The notes under the pieces are model-generated. The model had not been told where the DNA came from. It made no database searches and saw only the letters and a list, made by a program, of their open reading frames with translations. A stretch of DNA of 64,000 nt from Anaeromyces robustus (taxonomy: Eukaryota; Neocallimastigomycota; Neocallimastigomycetes; Neocallimastigales; Neocallimastigaceae): positions 62,001-126,000 of the forward strand of contig MCFG01000037.1 in NCBI GenBank assembly GCA_002104895.1, written 5' to 3'. The position numbers and the translations under genes are program-made. Shown here piece after piece: positions 28,085-43,724 of this stretch (positions are counted from its first letter, which is position 1; the number at the start of each line of letters is the position of its first letter).

Positions 28085-30537
28085 CTTTTATATTGTGAAA
28101 TAAGGAGAATTCTAGTTTAAAATTAAAAAGAGAATTATTTTCTTATTTATTTTTATATGTTATATTATTTATTTGTATGTTTTATATATATTAAATTATA
28201 TTAATTAATTTTAAAAATTTGATAAGATTATTCTTTTTTTTTTTTTCTTTATAAAAAATTAAAATATGTTTTATATATTTTTATTATTATTATTATATAT
28301 TATATATTTATTTTTAATTATTTTAATTATATATTATATTTATTTTATGAAGTGCTTTTAAATAATTTCTAGTTTAGTTTTTTATTCTTTTGTTCAATTT
28401 TTAATAAAAAATGTTATTAATTATTTACAAAAATAAAGTAATAATAATTATACACTTTTTTAATTAATTTTAACTAATTATATATTTTACAATTTTGAAA
28501 AAACAAAAAAACAAAAAAAAAAAAAAAAAACTTAATTTTATTTATTTTTATACTTTTTTCATCTTTGTCAATTATCTGCATAATTTTTATTAAAATTACT
28601 ATGTAGTTTAATTATAATTATTAAACTATAGGTTATACAAAAAAATAAATAAAACAAAGAAAAAACTTTATTTTATAGTTTTTCTTTATAAATACTATAT
28701 TCATTATATTCATATATAATAATATAGCAAATAAAATTTGAGGAATAAATTATAATTGAATCCTCAAATTTAATTTGCTGAAATATATTATTTATATATG
28801 AAAAAAAAAAAATTAACAAAGAAAAAAAATAATAATTAAAAACAACGAAATAATAATTTTTTAATATATATATACAAAATTTAAAAAAAATCTATTCTAT
28901 TAAATATTAATAAAAAATGGTTTATTTAAAATTACTATTATATATTTAATAAGGAAAAAAAATAAGAAATATAATATATATAAAATAGTTATTATAATAA
29001 TAAAATATAAAAAGCATAATTAATATACGTTAAGATTTCATTTTATAATTAATAATAATAATGGAGTACAAAATTGAAATTTATTGGATTAGTACGAATA
29101 ACGAAAAAATAAAAATCCATAGTTTTATATAGGTATGTATGTAAAAATATTGAATAAAATTTTCATTATAATATTTATAATATATTGGTATATTATAAAT
29201 AATAAAATTTTGGAAAATAATATTATATAATATATAATAAATAATAAATAAATAAATAATAAATAAATAAATAATGAAATAAAATAAATATTATTAAACG
29301 ATAGTGATTATTATTTATTTTTAATGTTTATATTAAAATTTATATTTTATATTAGATAAAATAAAATTTTTATTATAATCTTTATTTTATTAATTTGATT
29401 ATTTTTTTTATTATCAAATAAAAAATACATATTTATTTATTTTATTATTAAAGAAAAATAATTTGGAATAATAAATTAAATTAAATTAAATAATGAAATA
29501 GTAAAGCGTTTAAATGCTATTTTCTATAGTTTATTAAAAATATTAAATAAAAAAAAAACGTCAATTCTTTTTAGAGTAAAGACTGTTAATACATTATAAT
29601 ATTTTTCTTCTTTTTTTGAAGAAATATTATATATATTAATATAAATAAAAAAGTAAAAAAAAAATATTTTGTCAATATTTCATTTTCTATTTTCTATTCT
29701 GAATAAATCTATTACTTATTCAAATAGTATAATAAATGTTATTGATAATTATTATATATTATTATCAATGATTAATGATAAACAATTAATAATTTAATTA
29801 ATAATTGTTTTATTTATTTTCTAGAAGTGAAAATAATGGTTTTCTTATTATTAAATATTTTAAAGCTATGCATTCCTGCTATAAAAAGAAGAAATATAAT
29901 AAAAATTTATACTATATTATTTTATTTTTTTTTTTTTTTTTTTCATAAATTTATATTTATATAAAAAAATAAAAAAATAAATAATTGTATAAAATTTTTA
30001 TTATATAATGTTTAAAATGATTTTGTTATAAATTTAAATGAAATACAAAGAAATTTTGTTTATTTCATTTTTAATTTATACTTGATGATATTGTTAATAT
30101 TTATGTATTGATTAAATATATGATGAATATTATTATTTACTCTTTGCTTTTTCTTTTTATTATTTTTCTTTTCTTTTCTTTCATTCTCTTTCTTTTATCA
30201 ATTATACTTTGATAATTTCAATAGTATAAGCTTTTTTTTTCTTTTTCATATTTTTTAATATATGAAAATATTGATTATTATATTCCTTTGTTGATAATAA
30301 ATTCGAATATTAAAATATATTATAATATCATTATGCTTTAATAATTTTTATTGGCAAAACAAAAGAAAAATCAATAAGAAAAAGATATTAATGATTAATA
30401 AATAAATATATAATTATAGATCTAAAAAAATTTTTTTACATCTATAATTAATTATATTATATTCATCATATTTATAAATTTGAAGATTATAAGTGAAAAA
30501 TTGAAAATTAGAAATGAAAGGAAAAAAAAAAAAGAGG
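28085..30537. other. Gene-poor spacer with inverted repeats
   Basis: No gene is supported. Short frames such as one starting at 29061 (about 23 codons, ending at a TAG just before GTATGT) are too small to call. The stretch contains several imperfect hairpins (28711-28800, about 29600-29630, 30408-30457). The minus-strand part nearest 30540 may be 3' flank of the phosphoglycerate dehydrogenase gene. Confidence 0.5.
28711..28800. repeat. Long imperfect hairpin
   Basis: Arms 28711-28744 and 28761-28800 are inverted copies; the core 28726-28744 pairs with 28761-28779 at 18 of 19 positions (TCCTCAAATTTAATTTGCT on the right arm). Outer parts are AT-only and less exact. It could be a small MITE-like relic or an RNA hairpin; no terminal duplication is seen. 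Confidence 0.55.
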
Positions 30538-30666
30538 TTATAATTTAGCTCTTTCATTTAATTTTCTTTGTAATTCTTCTATTTCTTTTTTTCTTCTTTC
30601 TTCATTTTGTTTATCAATACGTTGTTTTCTTCTTTTTACATGTGTATTACAGGAATGCGTCTTATC
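30538..30666 (-). other. In-frame open extension behind the phosphoglycerate dehydrogenase stop
   Basis: Directly after the TGA, the same frame stays open for 42 codons to a TAA at 30538-30540. It encodes a Lys/Arg/Glu-rich, strongly helix-forming tail (CNTHVKRRKQRIDKQNEER, then KEIEELQRKLNERAKL). Its base composition is coding-like against the surrounding AT spacer. It could be a read-through extension, a relic of an older C-terminus, or part of another transcript. It is not included in the called protein. Confidence 0.45.
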
Positions 30667-32664
30667 TCATAAGATGATCCTCAACCTTACCACCTCTTTA
30701 ATACCTAAAACTCGTTTATAAATATCTTGAATGACATTATAATCATTAATAGATAAATCAGCTAAAAGATATGACATATTTCCACGAGATCTAGAATTTT
30801 GACATTCAACATTATATGAACATAAAATTTGATTTACATCCTTTTTTTTTATTTTATTTTTTTTTTTATATTATTATTATTATTATTTTTTTTTAATATA
30901 TTTAATTTTTTTAATATTTTTTTATTATTATTATTATTATTTGTTTTAATTTATATGGATTATATTTTATGATGATTAATATATATATGTTAAATTTTTT
31001 TTTAAAATATATTAATTATAATATGTTAATATAATTTATTCTTTAATATTATGTATAAAATTGAAAAAAAAAAAAAAATTAATAATTATATAATTATTAA
31101 ATAATAATCAACTTACATTTAATACACCTGGAACATTTCTATGGAAATTAACTAAACGAATAGAATTTTCATATAATTCGTCATCGAAACAAATTTCTGG
31201 GAAGTTTAAGGAATAAGTTGAATCACCATATAATAAAAATCGAATTATATCATCTGCTACTTCTCTACCAACAACAACTTCTGATTCATGGGTAAAACCT
31301 CCAATATGAGGGGTAAGAATAACATTTGGGAATGATTGTAAAAGATAACTCCAATTTTCTTCATAATTACTAGTAGGTTCAGAGGGGAAAACATCAAATG
31401 CACCACCAGCAATTTTATTAAATTTTAAAGCAGCATAAAGAGGCATCATTTGAACAATAATACTTCTAGAAGTATTAATTAAAAATGCAGTTGGTTTCAT
31501 TAAATCTATTTCACGTTGACCTATCATGCCTTCTGTTTCAGCTGATGCATTGACATGAATAGAAATAAAATCTGATTCTCTTAATAAAGTATCTAAATCA
31601 ACTTGATGATGATTTCTTGAAATTGGTGGAATATTATTCATATCATTATATAATACTTTCATTCCAATATTACCTAAAACTTCTGCAACTTTTTGTCCGG
31701 CATTACCATAACCAATAATACCTACTGTTTTACCATATATATCATGTGAATTATTTATATCTTGATTCCATAACATATTATGCATTTCCTGATTTCTAAT
31801 ATGTATGCTTCTGGATAATAAAATAATATTACCAAGAATTAATTCAGCTATTTAGAATAGTTTTATATAAAAATTATGAATTATTAATAAAAATTGTATG
31901 TAGAACAAAAAAGATAATATAATAGAATTAAAATAAATTTTGTATTTAAATATTTAATATTTACCAACGCTTCTACTTTCAGCACCATGAGAATGAAATA
32001 CAGGAATCTATAGTATCATAATATTTAATTTATGTGTAATATATATAGATATAAGTATTAAAAAAAATTAATAAATAAAATTTTTTTAATCATATATATA
32101 TATATATATATATATAATAATTTATAAAACTTACACCTAATGCCGACACTGCTGGCATATCAATATTATTTGTTCCAGAACAAAATGCACCAATAACTAA
32201 TAGTTTTTTAGCTGCATATAAGACTTTTTCATTAATAATAGTTCTAGTTCTAATAGTACAATTTTGTTAATAAGTATCCATTTTATAAAATGAATAATAA
32301 TATATTTAATATTTATTTCTTACTTTATACCAAGTACATGTACATCTTTTACTTTATTAATTAATTCTTCCTCGGTTAATGCTTCAGGAATTTGTTCAAC
32401 CTTTAATTATTTTTATTTTACAAAAAAAAAAAACTTTTTAGTTAATATTTTTATTTTTTTATTTATTTATTAAAGGTATAAATATTTAATATATTAATAT
32501 AAAAAGTAAAGAAAAACAATCATTACAACAAATCCTTCTTTTTCAAATAACCTTCTTGTTTCAATACATGAGGATTCTAGTAGTAATACTTTAAGTTGAT
32601 TTTCTGTTATTATTTCTGTAGGAGAATCTTTCTGATAGTTATCTGAAGATATTATGATTCTCAT
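30667..32664 (-). CDS. D-3-phosphoglycerate dehydrogenase with C-terminal ACT domain
   Basis: Oxidises 3-phosphoglycerate to 3-phosphohydroxypyruvate with NAD, the first step of serine synthesis (SerA/SER3/SER33 family). Exons 32664-32527, 32400-32324, 32249-32135, 32007-31965, 31847-31117 and 30840-30667 join in phase to 425 residues. The substrate-binding half shows KDVHVLGIKTRTIINE, LLVIGAFCSGTNNID and SVAELILGNIILLSR; the Rossmann loop is GIIGYGNAGQKVAEVLG. Catalytic Arg (INTSRSIIV), Glu (GAFDVFPSEP) and His (LTPHIGG) are present. The ACT domain (from NVPGVLN) ends IKEVVRLRIIL, as fungal enzymes do, so the TGA at 30667-30669 looks like the normal stop. Unusually, an open in-frame stretch follows it to 30538, listed separately. 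INTSRSIIVQ replaces the usual ASRGxVVD, a mild deviation. Confidence 0.93.
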
Positions 32665-33587
32665 GTTCTTCCTTTGTTATATATTAAAATTACTATTTTT
32701 TTCCTGTATATTTAATATATGTAATCCAAAAAATATATATAGTAAAATTAATAATATATTATAATTGTAATTTATGTAATTCATAATAATTGCCTATGAA
32801 ATTTCAAATATGATATATATTGTATATTTAATTTATATTTATTATTCAAATAAATATATTTTTCTATATTATATTATTTTTTATTTTTTATATTTTTAAT
32901 GCCTTTTTATTTATTTTTTTTTCTTTCTTTTTTTTTTTTTTTTTTTAAGGCATACCCCTTTAAATGAATATATGTTAAAAAATATTTATCAATAAGAAAT
33001 ATGATAAGTAATATACCTTTAAAATTATCTTTAATAACGTGACTTTTATTTTTCTAAATTATACATTAAGTATAATAAAGACGTTTTATTTTAATAATAT
33101 ATATATTAAAGTTTTATTGAAAATAAAAGAGATATAAAATAATATAAAAGATAAAAATAAAAGAGAAAAGATAGAGAAACAAAAAAAAAAAAAAAAGATA
33201 ATAATTTTGATAATTTAAATGAAAAAAAAAAAAAAAAAAAGATTAGATATGTTTGTATTATTTTAATATATATTAAATGTAAAATGTATATGTATATGTA
33301 TAGTTTTGAAATAAATTTTTTTTAATTATTATTATATTATATATATATTATCATTTATATTATACATAAAATAAATTATAAAATGTACAAATGATTATTA
33401 AAAAAGTATCATCAAATTTTATATATTATTGTTTTTTTTTCTTATTATTATATTTTATTTATATAAAAAATCTATATAAATTTATATAAATTTATATATG
33501 TATATATAAATTATTAATAATATTATTATTTTATATATAAAATGAAAAAAAAAAAAACAACAATATATAAGCAAATAGATAAAAATA

Positions 33588-33620
<33 letters not shown>

Positions 33621-34731
33621 TATTATTACTAAAACATTATTTATAACAATTTATAATAAAAAAGTAATAATAAGAAATATGTTTTATTATAAGATTTTAA
33701 TTCTAATTTTTCTTTTAAAAAAATTTTTTTTTTTTTTCGTTGTTATTATAATGGATAAAACTTTCTGAATTAGGAAAGTACAGAAAGTTTGACAAAAAAT
33801 AATAAATAATAAAATAGTAAATAATTATATTAAATATTAAACATTTGATAACCAAACACAACAACCAACAAACAAAAAAAGAAACAGAAGAAATGAAAAT
33901 CAAAAAATAAAACTAATATATTAAAGTATAAAGTAATATATGTATTTATTTTATGGTAATTAATACTTTATATATTAAAATATATGAAAATGAATAATAT
34001 GACTTTACTTAAAAAATTAAGAATAAACACTAAATTAAAAAAAAAAAGAAAAAAGATTAAAATAATAAATAATAATAAAATTCTAGAATTAAAATTATAA
34101 TAATCAATAATGAATAATAATAAATAAGATATTATAAAATATAATAAAAGTTTATACACATTTTCTTTGTTTTTATCCTTAATTATACTTTAAATATTTA
34201 ATATAAAATGAATAATATAATAAAATATAATTCATAATAAATTGTAATAAATTAAATTTATATAATTCATATTAATAAATAATATATTTTATTATATTTA
34301 TAATTAAAAATATTTAAAAAAGATAAAATATGACAAAAATAAATATATGCTTAAATTAGATTGTGTTAATACATGACTATTTAATTGAACAATATAATTT
34401 ATATATAATTAATATATGTATTCATTACATTTACAATATAATTATATAATTATATGTAATTATATATTCAAATAATATTAATTATGTATATTATACAATA
34501 TATTAAAATTAATTAAAATAAATCAACTATATGAAATGGATAATACATTTTATTAAACATAAACATAAAATAAAAAAACCGGAGAAAAAAAGGCTATAGA
34601 AAAATATAAAAATAATTTTTTTAATATTATAATAATTATAATTTTGTTAATTTAATTATTAATTAAATAATCTATTATTAATTATTAGTTATTAATATTA
34701 TTCAATTATTTATAATACATACAAAAAATAC

Positions 34732-34739
<8 letters not shown>

Positions 34740-34793
<54 letters not shown>

Positions 34794-34816
34794 TAATAAT
34801 AATAATAATAATTAAT

Positions 34817-34869
<53 letters not shown>

Positions 34870-34930
34870 TTTAATAATAATAATAATAATAATTAATAAT
34901 AATAATAATAATAATTAATAATAATTAATA
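34740..34930. repeat. AAT microsatellite with ATTAAT interruptions
   Basis: AAT trinucleotide array broken by AATTAATAAT units at nearly regular intervals in its second half. Confidence 0.85.
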
Positions 34931-36318
34931 ATAATTATAATAATTAAATAATTTAAATAAGTACAAAAAAATTAATTATTAAATAATAATTAATTATTAT
35001 AATATAAAAAAAAATATTGTTGGAATATTAAACGATTATTTTATATGTGACCATTCATTTTTATTTTTATATCAATACCTGTGATTGATTAACTAACCCT
35101 AAGTGATAATCTATAGTTCCTTAAAATTTAAATATAAAATTTAAATATAAAATAATTAAGCAATTAAATATTAAATTAATACCAAATTTATTAATACTAA
35201 AAACATAATAATTAGAAAATAATCATAATAGTAAAAAACGAAAAAATTAAAGTATTAATTATTGTTTCAATTTATTATGTTTTTTAAAGAATCAATTACA
35301 TTATGAAAGAATCATTTGCTAATGAGATATGATATAAAATTAATTATAAAATATGATAATTATATTTTAAAAACATTATTATATTTATTTACTATAATAA
35401 AAAAATCTTTATAAAAATTATTACTATAAATAAAAAAATAAATAAGGAAAAAAAATTATATAAGACTTTCATTATAAAAAAGAAAAAAAGATTATTAATT
35501 GCATATACATTAAAAAATAAAATTTAATTAAAATAAAACTATATATGATATATGTATTACATACATGTTTTTTTCATTAATTAGAATATATAAATAGTAA
35601 ATTTAAATTATAATTATTAATAAATTAAATTATGATATGGTTATTAATTATTATTTAATAATTATTAATTATAATGATTTTTGTTTAAATAGTTAATAAT
35701 TAGATAAAATTATTATAATATTTAATTATATTTAATATTTTTTACTTTTTTTTTTTTTTTTATTTAAAAATATTAATTATTGTATAAATAATATGTATAA
35801 ATTTAATGAAGTATTATATTCATTTCTTTTACATGTTTTATATAAAAATTTGTATTATATCTTAAACTAACATTCATTATTTTTATAATCACTACTTCTA
35901 TAAAATTAATTATAATATTTAATTATTAAAAAAAAAAAAAAAAAAAAAAGTTTTTAAAAGATAATAATAGAATTTAAAGTTGTGAAAAAGTTTTCTCATT
36001 TTTTTTATATTTGAATTAGTTTTTATATAAAAAATTTATATCTTAAGAATTATAATTATTAAACTTTTTTTAATCTAGATATCAATAATATAACAAAAAT
36101 TTTTTTTTCTTTTATGTGTTAATTTTATTTTATTTTGTTAAATAAAATATTATAATATTATATTATTACTATTATATATATTATTTTTTTTGTGGTAGTA
36201 TGATTAAATAAATATGTAATAATGAAAAGGAAAATATAGAACACTTTTCTTTTAAATTTTATTATTGGTTTAAATAAAATGTTATTTAATTATCAAAAAA
36301 CCGAATTCTTTTGAACAC

Positions 36319-36404
36319 TATATTTAATAAGGTGATACTTTATAATTATGTTGAAAATATTATATTTAATAAGGTGATAATTTATAATTATATTGAAAAT
36401 ACTA
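36319..36404. repeat. 42-bp tandem duplication upstream of the hydrolase gene
   Basis: TATTTAATAAGGTGATA plus TTATAATTAT and TTGAAAATA occurs at 36321 and again at 36363, two copies with only a few differences. It ends about 75 bases before the start codon at 36479, so it may lie in the promoter or 5' UTR. Confidence 0.7.
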
Positions 36405-36478
36405 TTTAAAAACCAATTTTTTTATTTTAAATAAAAAATATATTTACAATTTTTTTTTATTTTAATTTATATGATAAA

Positions 36479-37061
36479 ATGAATCATACAGAATTTTATG
36501 CAAATAATAGAAAAATATCTTTGTATATATGGGAAAATCAAAACTTAACAAGACCTATTGGAATTATTCATATAATTCATGATTTTTTCGACCATGCATC
36601 TCGTTATGATGAATATGCTCAATTTCTAATAAGAAATGGATTTGTCGTTGTTGCACATGATTTAAACGGTCATGGTTATACTACTTCATTACCTTCAAAT
36701 AATAAAGTTGATACTTCAATTTTAAATACTGTTAATTCTTATGGATCATCTAATGGATATATACCAAATGAAAATCCAACTTTACAAGCTTATTATCCTC
36801 AAAATTTTAATTTAAGAAAAAATAGTAATTCAGCGAAAACTCCATTTTCACAAAATTATAACTCTAAATCTTTAAATGATGGTCCAATTAATCGTTCTCT
36901 TTCCTCTTCTTCATTGGAAAAAGATACTAAACCATTCAATGATAAAATATCAATGCCAACTACATCATATATTCTTCCTGAGTCTACAACTACAACATCG
37001 ATATCTTCAATTCCAAATGCTTCAGAGATAAATTCAAATGAGGAACTAAATTCATCTCCTT

Positions 37062-37094
<33 letters not shown>

Positions 37095-38185
37095 TAAATA
37101 AACTTAAACAATATAATAGTGATGATAATGAATTACCACCATATTCATCAGTTTTTAATCGTTTAGGTTATGAAGAAGGTGATATGTTTCAAAATGATAT
37201 AGCAGATATTATTGCTATTTTTTCTTATTGCCGTGAACGATATCTCCATTTACCATTAATTTTATTAGGGGTTGGTTATGGTAGTTTATTAGCTCAATAT
37301 TTTATTGAACATAATAAATATAGAAAATATTCAAATCAACGACCATTAAATTATCCTTATTTATATCAAAATAGAAGCCATAATAATGATTATCATCATC
37401 ATCATCATCATCATTCTTCTAAAAAAAATAAAAAAAAGCATAATAAAAGTTACCGTGACAATGATAGTTTTATGAGACATAGTTCTTTAATTGATCCAAC
37501 TATTGATGGATTTGTTTTATGTGGAACAAATTTTATGAAAGGATTACTTTTTCGAACTAATGAAGTTTATGCTAATTTATTATATTATATTAAAGGTAAA
37601 AATTATCGTACTAATTTTTTATTCCCTTCTATTTTTCAAGCATATAAATTTCAAAGTGAAAGTGAAAATTTTGATTCTGATACCGATTCATCATCATCAT
37701 CCTATGATTCATTTATTAAATCACCTAATGATGATATGAATCATAAAGAACACTTATCTATTCCACAAATAACTTTCTCATCTTCCGAAATTAAAAAAGA
37801 AAAACCTATTAATCAATGGTATACAAGAAATTATTATGAATTAACAAAAATACAACAAGATCCATTATGTAATTTTTGTTATTCTATAAACTTTTATCGT
37901 TCCTTATTAAATGGAACTAGTAAATTTTATAAAAAAAGAAATGCTAAAGCTATTAATACTAGAATTCCTATATTAATTATTGCTGGTGATCATGATCCTT
38001 TAGGAAATTATAGTAAAGGTCCAGTAAAACTATATAATTTTTATAAGGATTATAATGTTAATAATGTTAAACTTTTTATTTATGAAAATGCTCGTCATTC
38101 TGTTTTATTTGAAAATAATAAAGTAGAAATTTATCATGATATTTTAAAATGGACAAATAATTATGTTTTACCAAAATATTAAGTA
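36479..38185 (+). CDS. Alpha/beta-hydrolase of the monoacylglycerol lipase/S33 type, nucleophile missing
   Basis: A single exon of 567 residues followed by TAA at 38180-38182. The fold is that of monoacylglycerol lipase/lysophospholipase (Hydrolase_4): HIIHDFFDHASRYDEYAQFL and FVVVAHDLNGHG at the N-terminus, LPLILLGVGYGSLLAQYFIE at the nucleophile elbow, IPILIIAGDHDPLGNYSKG with the acid (Asp506) and ENARHSVLFE with the base (His540). The elbow should read GHSMG; here it is GVGYG, with Gly266 in the serine position, so classical serine hydrolysis is not expected although Asp and His remain. Two low-complexity inserts (about residues 75-225, Ser/Asn-rich with poly-Asn; 295-325 with eight His) are unlike bacterial relatives. 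No signal peptide. Absence of introns contrasts with multi-exon neighbours and is compatible with bacterial acquisition, an inference only. Confidence 0.82.
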
Positions 38186-38337
38186 ATCTTTTTTTTTTTT
38201 CTTTTTTAAATAAAAGCTTTGTTTCTCCATAAATATAATTTTTTATTTTCAAATGTATTATTATTTAAAACATCAATGTTTAATTAATCATTTGCCTAAT
38301 TATTATTCAATAATTTAATTTAAATAAATATCTATTA

Positions 38338-38380
<43 letters not shown>

Positions 38381-38503
38381 ATTCTATTATAAATAAATAA
38401 ATAAATAAATAATAAACAATTAAATAAATAAATAAATTCTATTATAAATAAATAAATAAATAAATAAATAATAAACAATTAAATAAATAAATAAATTCTA
38501 TTA

Positions 38504-38543
<40 letters not shown>

Positions 38544-38574
38544 AAACAATTAAATAAATAAATAAATTCTATTA

Positions 38575-38610
<36 letters not shown>

Positions 38611-38641
38611 AAACAATTAAATAAATAAATAAATTCTATTA

Positions 38642-38673
<32 letters not shown>

Positions 38674-38704
38674 AAACAATTAAATAAATAAATAAATTCT
38701 ATTA

Positions 38705-38743
<39 letters not shown>

Positions 38744-38889
38744 ATTCTATTATAAATAAATAAATAAATAAATAATAAACAATTAAATAAATAAATAAAT
38801 TCTATTATAAATAAATAAATAAATAAATAATAAACAATTAAATAAATAAATAAATAATTAACAATTAAATAAATAAATAAATTCTATTA

Positions 38890-38925
<36 letters not shown>

Positions 38926-38956
38926 AAACAATTAAATAAATAAATAAATTCTATTA

Positions 38957-38991
<35 letters not shown>

Positions 38992-39132
38992 ATAAATAAA
39001 ATTGATTTTATATTTAATTTGCTTAATTATATTATTTTATTAATAAAAATTTTAAAGTATAGTTATGAAACAAAATCATAATATTAAAATGTATGTAAAT
39101 ATTAGGATATATATATATATATATAATTATTT
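38186..39132. repeat. AAAT-based minisatellite with higher-order unit
   Basis: From about 38330 to 38990, blocks of AAAT alternate with two fixed spacers, AATTCTATTATAAAT and AATAATAAACAATTAAAT. The composite unit is about 50-80 bp, varying by the number of AAAT steps, and there are about ten copies. The remainder is the convergent 3' flank of the hydrolase and ECD genes; no gene is seen. Confidence 0.85.
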
Positions 39133-42811
<3,679 letters not shown>

Positions 42812-43724
42812 TTTTATTATTTTTATTATATTAATGATTTAATTAATAGAATATATATAATAATGATTTAATGTAATATTATATTATTAATTGTGCTTTT
42901 TTTTATAAATAAAAAGTATCATTATACATAAATAAAGAATTTTCTAAGTTTAAAAACTAAAACTTGAATTTTAAAATTAAATGCATTTCAATTTTTTTTT
43001 TATTAATATTTGATATTCTTTAATATCTTAATATTGAAATATTTTTTTTTTTTGAATTTTTTTGAATTTTAATTTAATCCAATCAAAACTTTAATATTAA
43101 TTTTAATTAATTTAAAGTTTAAATTTTTGACATTTTTATACATATAATTAAATTATTACATAATATTTTTTTTTATTAAATATGTATAGTATTTAATACT
43201 ATTTTTTTTATTATTATTATTTTAAAAATCCAATTCATATTTACTTTATTTAAAATAGTTCATTTTTTTAATAGTATATATATTAAAGTATTTTTTATAT
43301 CCAATGGAATTTTTAAGTTCATTCTTTTTTGTTTCTTTTTTTACAAAAAAAAAATTTTTTTTTTTAAAAAAATTATAACCTAATATTATAAAAAAAAAAC
43401 CTACCAAAATAAAATAAAAATTTTAAGAATTTTTAAAAGTGTTATATGAATAATTTAGATATATATATTTTATTATAATTATATATTTATATATATTTAT
43501 TATAAATATAAAATATATTAATTTATTAGGAAAAATATAATAATATATATATATAAAATTTTAATTTTTAATTATTTTTTTCTTCTTTCTTTTTAAAAAT
43601 AATTTTAATATTTAAAACTTATATTATTTATTATATAATATTTATTATAAACATTTTAATTATATATATTTTAAAATACTAATATAATAATATTATAGTA
43701 TAATTTATAATAATATAACTAAAA
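42812..43724. promoter_or_regulatory. Divergent spacer between ECD and a hypothetical gene
   Basis: About 0.9 kb between two opposed start codons, so both promoters should lie here. It is AT-only with A and T homopolymers. No recognisable motif or coding frame. Confidence 0.5.

Larger units (their letters stand above)
32665..36478. other. Long gene-poor spacer
   Basis: About 3.8 kb of AT-only sequence with an AAT microsatellite (34740-34930), long A and T tracts, one exon-like island (35079-35119) and a 42-bp tandem duplication just before the next gene. I found no coding region. The start of the phosphoglycerate dehydrogenase gene lies at the left edge, so its promoter should be between about 32665 and 33300; AACGTGACTT at about 33036 is the only notable motif there. 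Confidence 0.55.

Noticed and set aside
29061-29132. Short plus-strand frame MEYKIEIYWIST... ending just before GTATGT
   Set aside because: Only about 23 codons, a stop precedes the donor-like site, and no downstream exon is visible.
30640-30700. 30-nt micro-intron removing the phosphoglycerate dehydrogenase stop
   Set aside because: GT and AG bounds exist, but the length is far below all other introns in the window and splicing would delete the conserved end of the ACT domain.
38186-39132. CRISPR-like array
   Set aside because: Regular repeats with spacers are present, but spacers are constant and composed of AAAT steps; it is a eukaryotic minisatellite.
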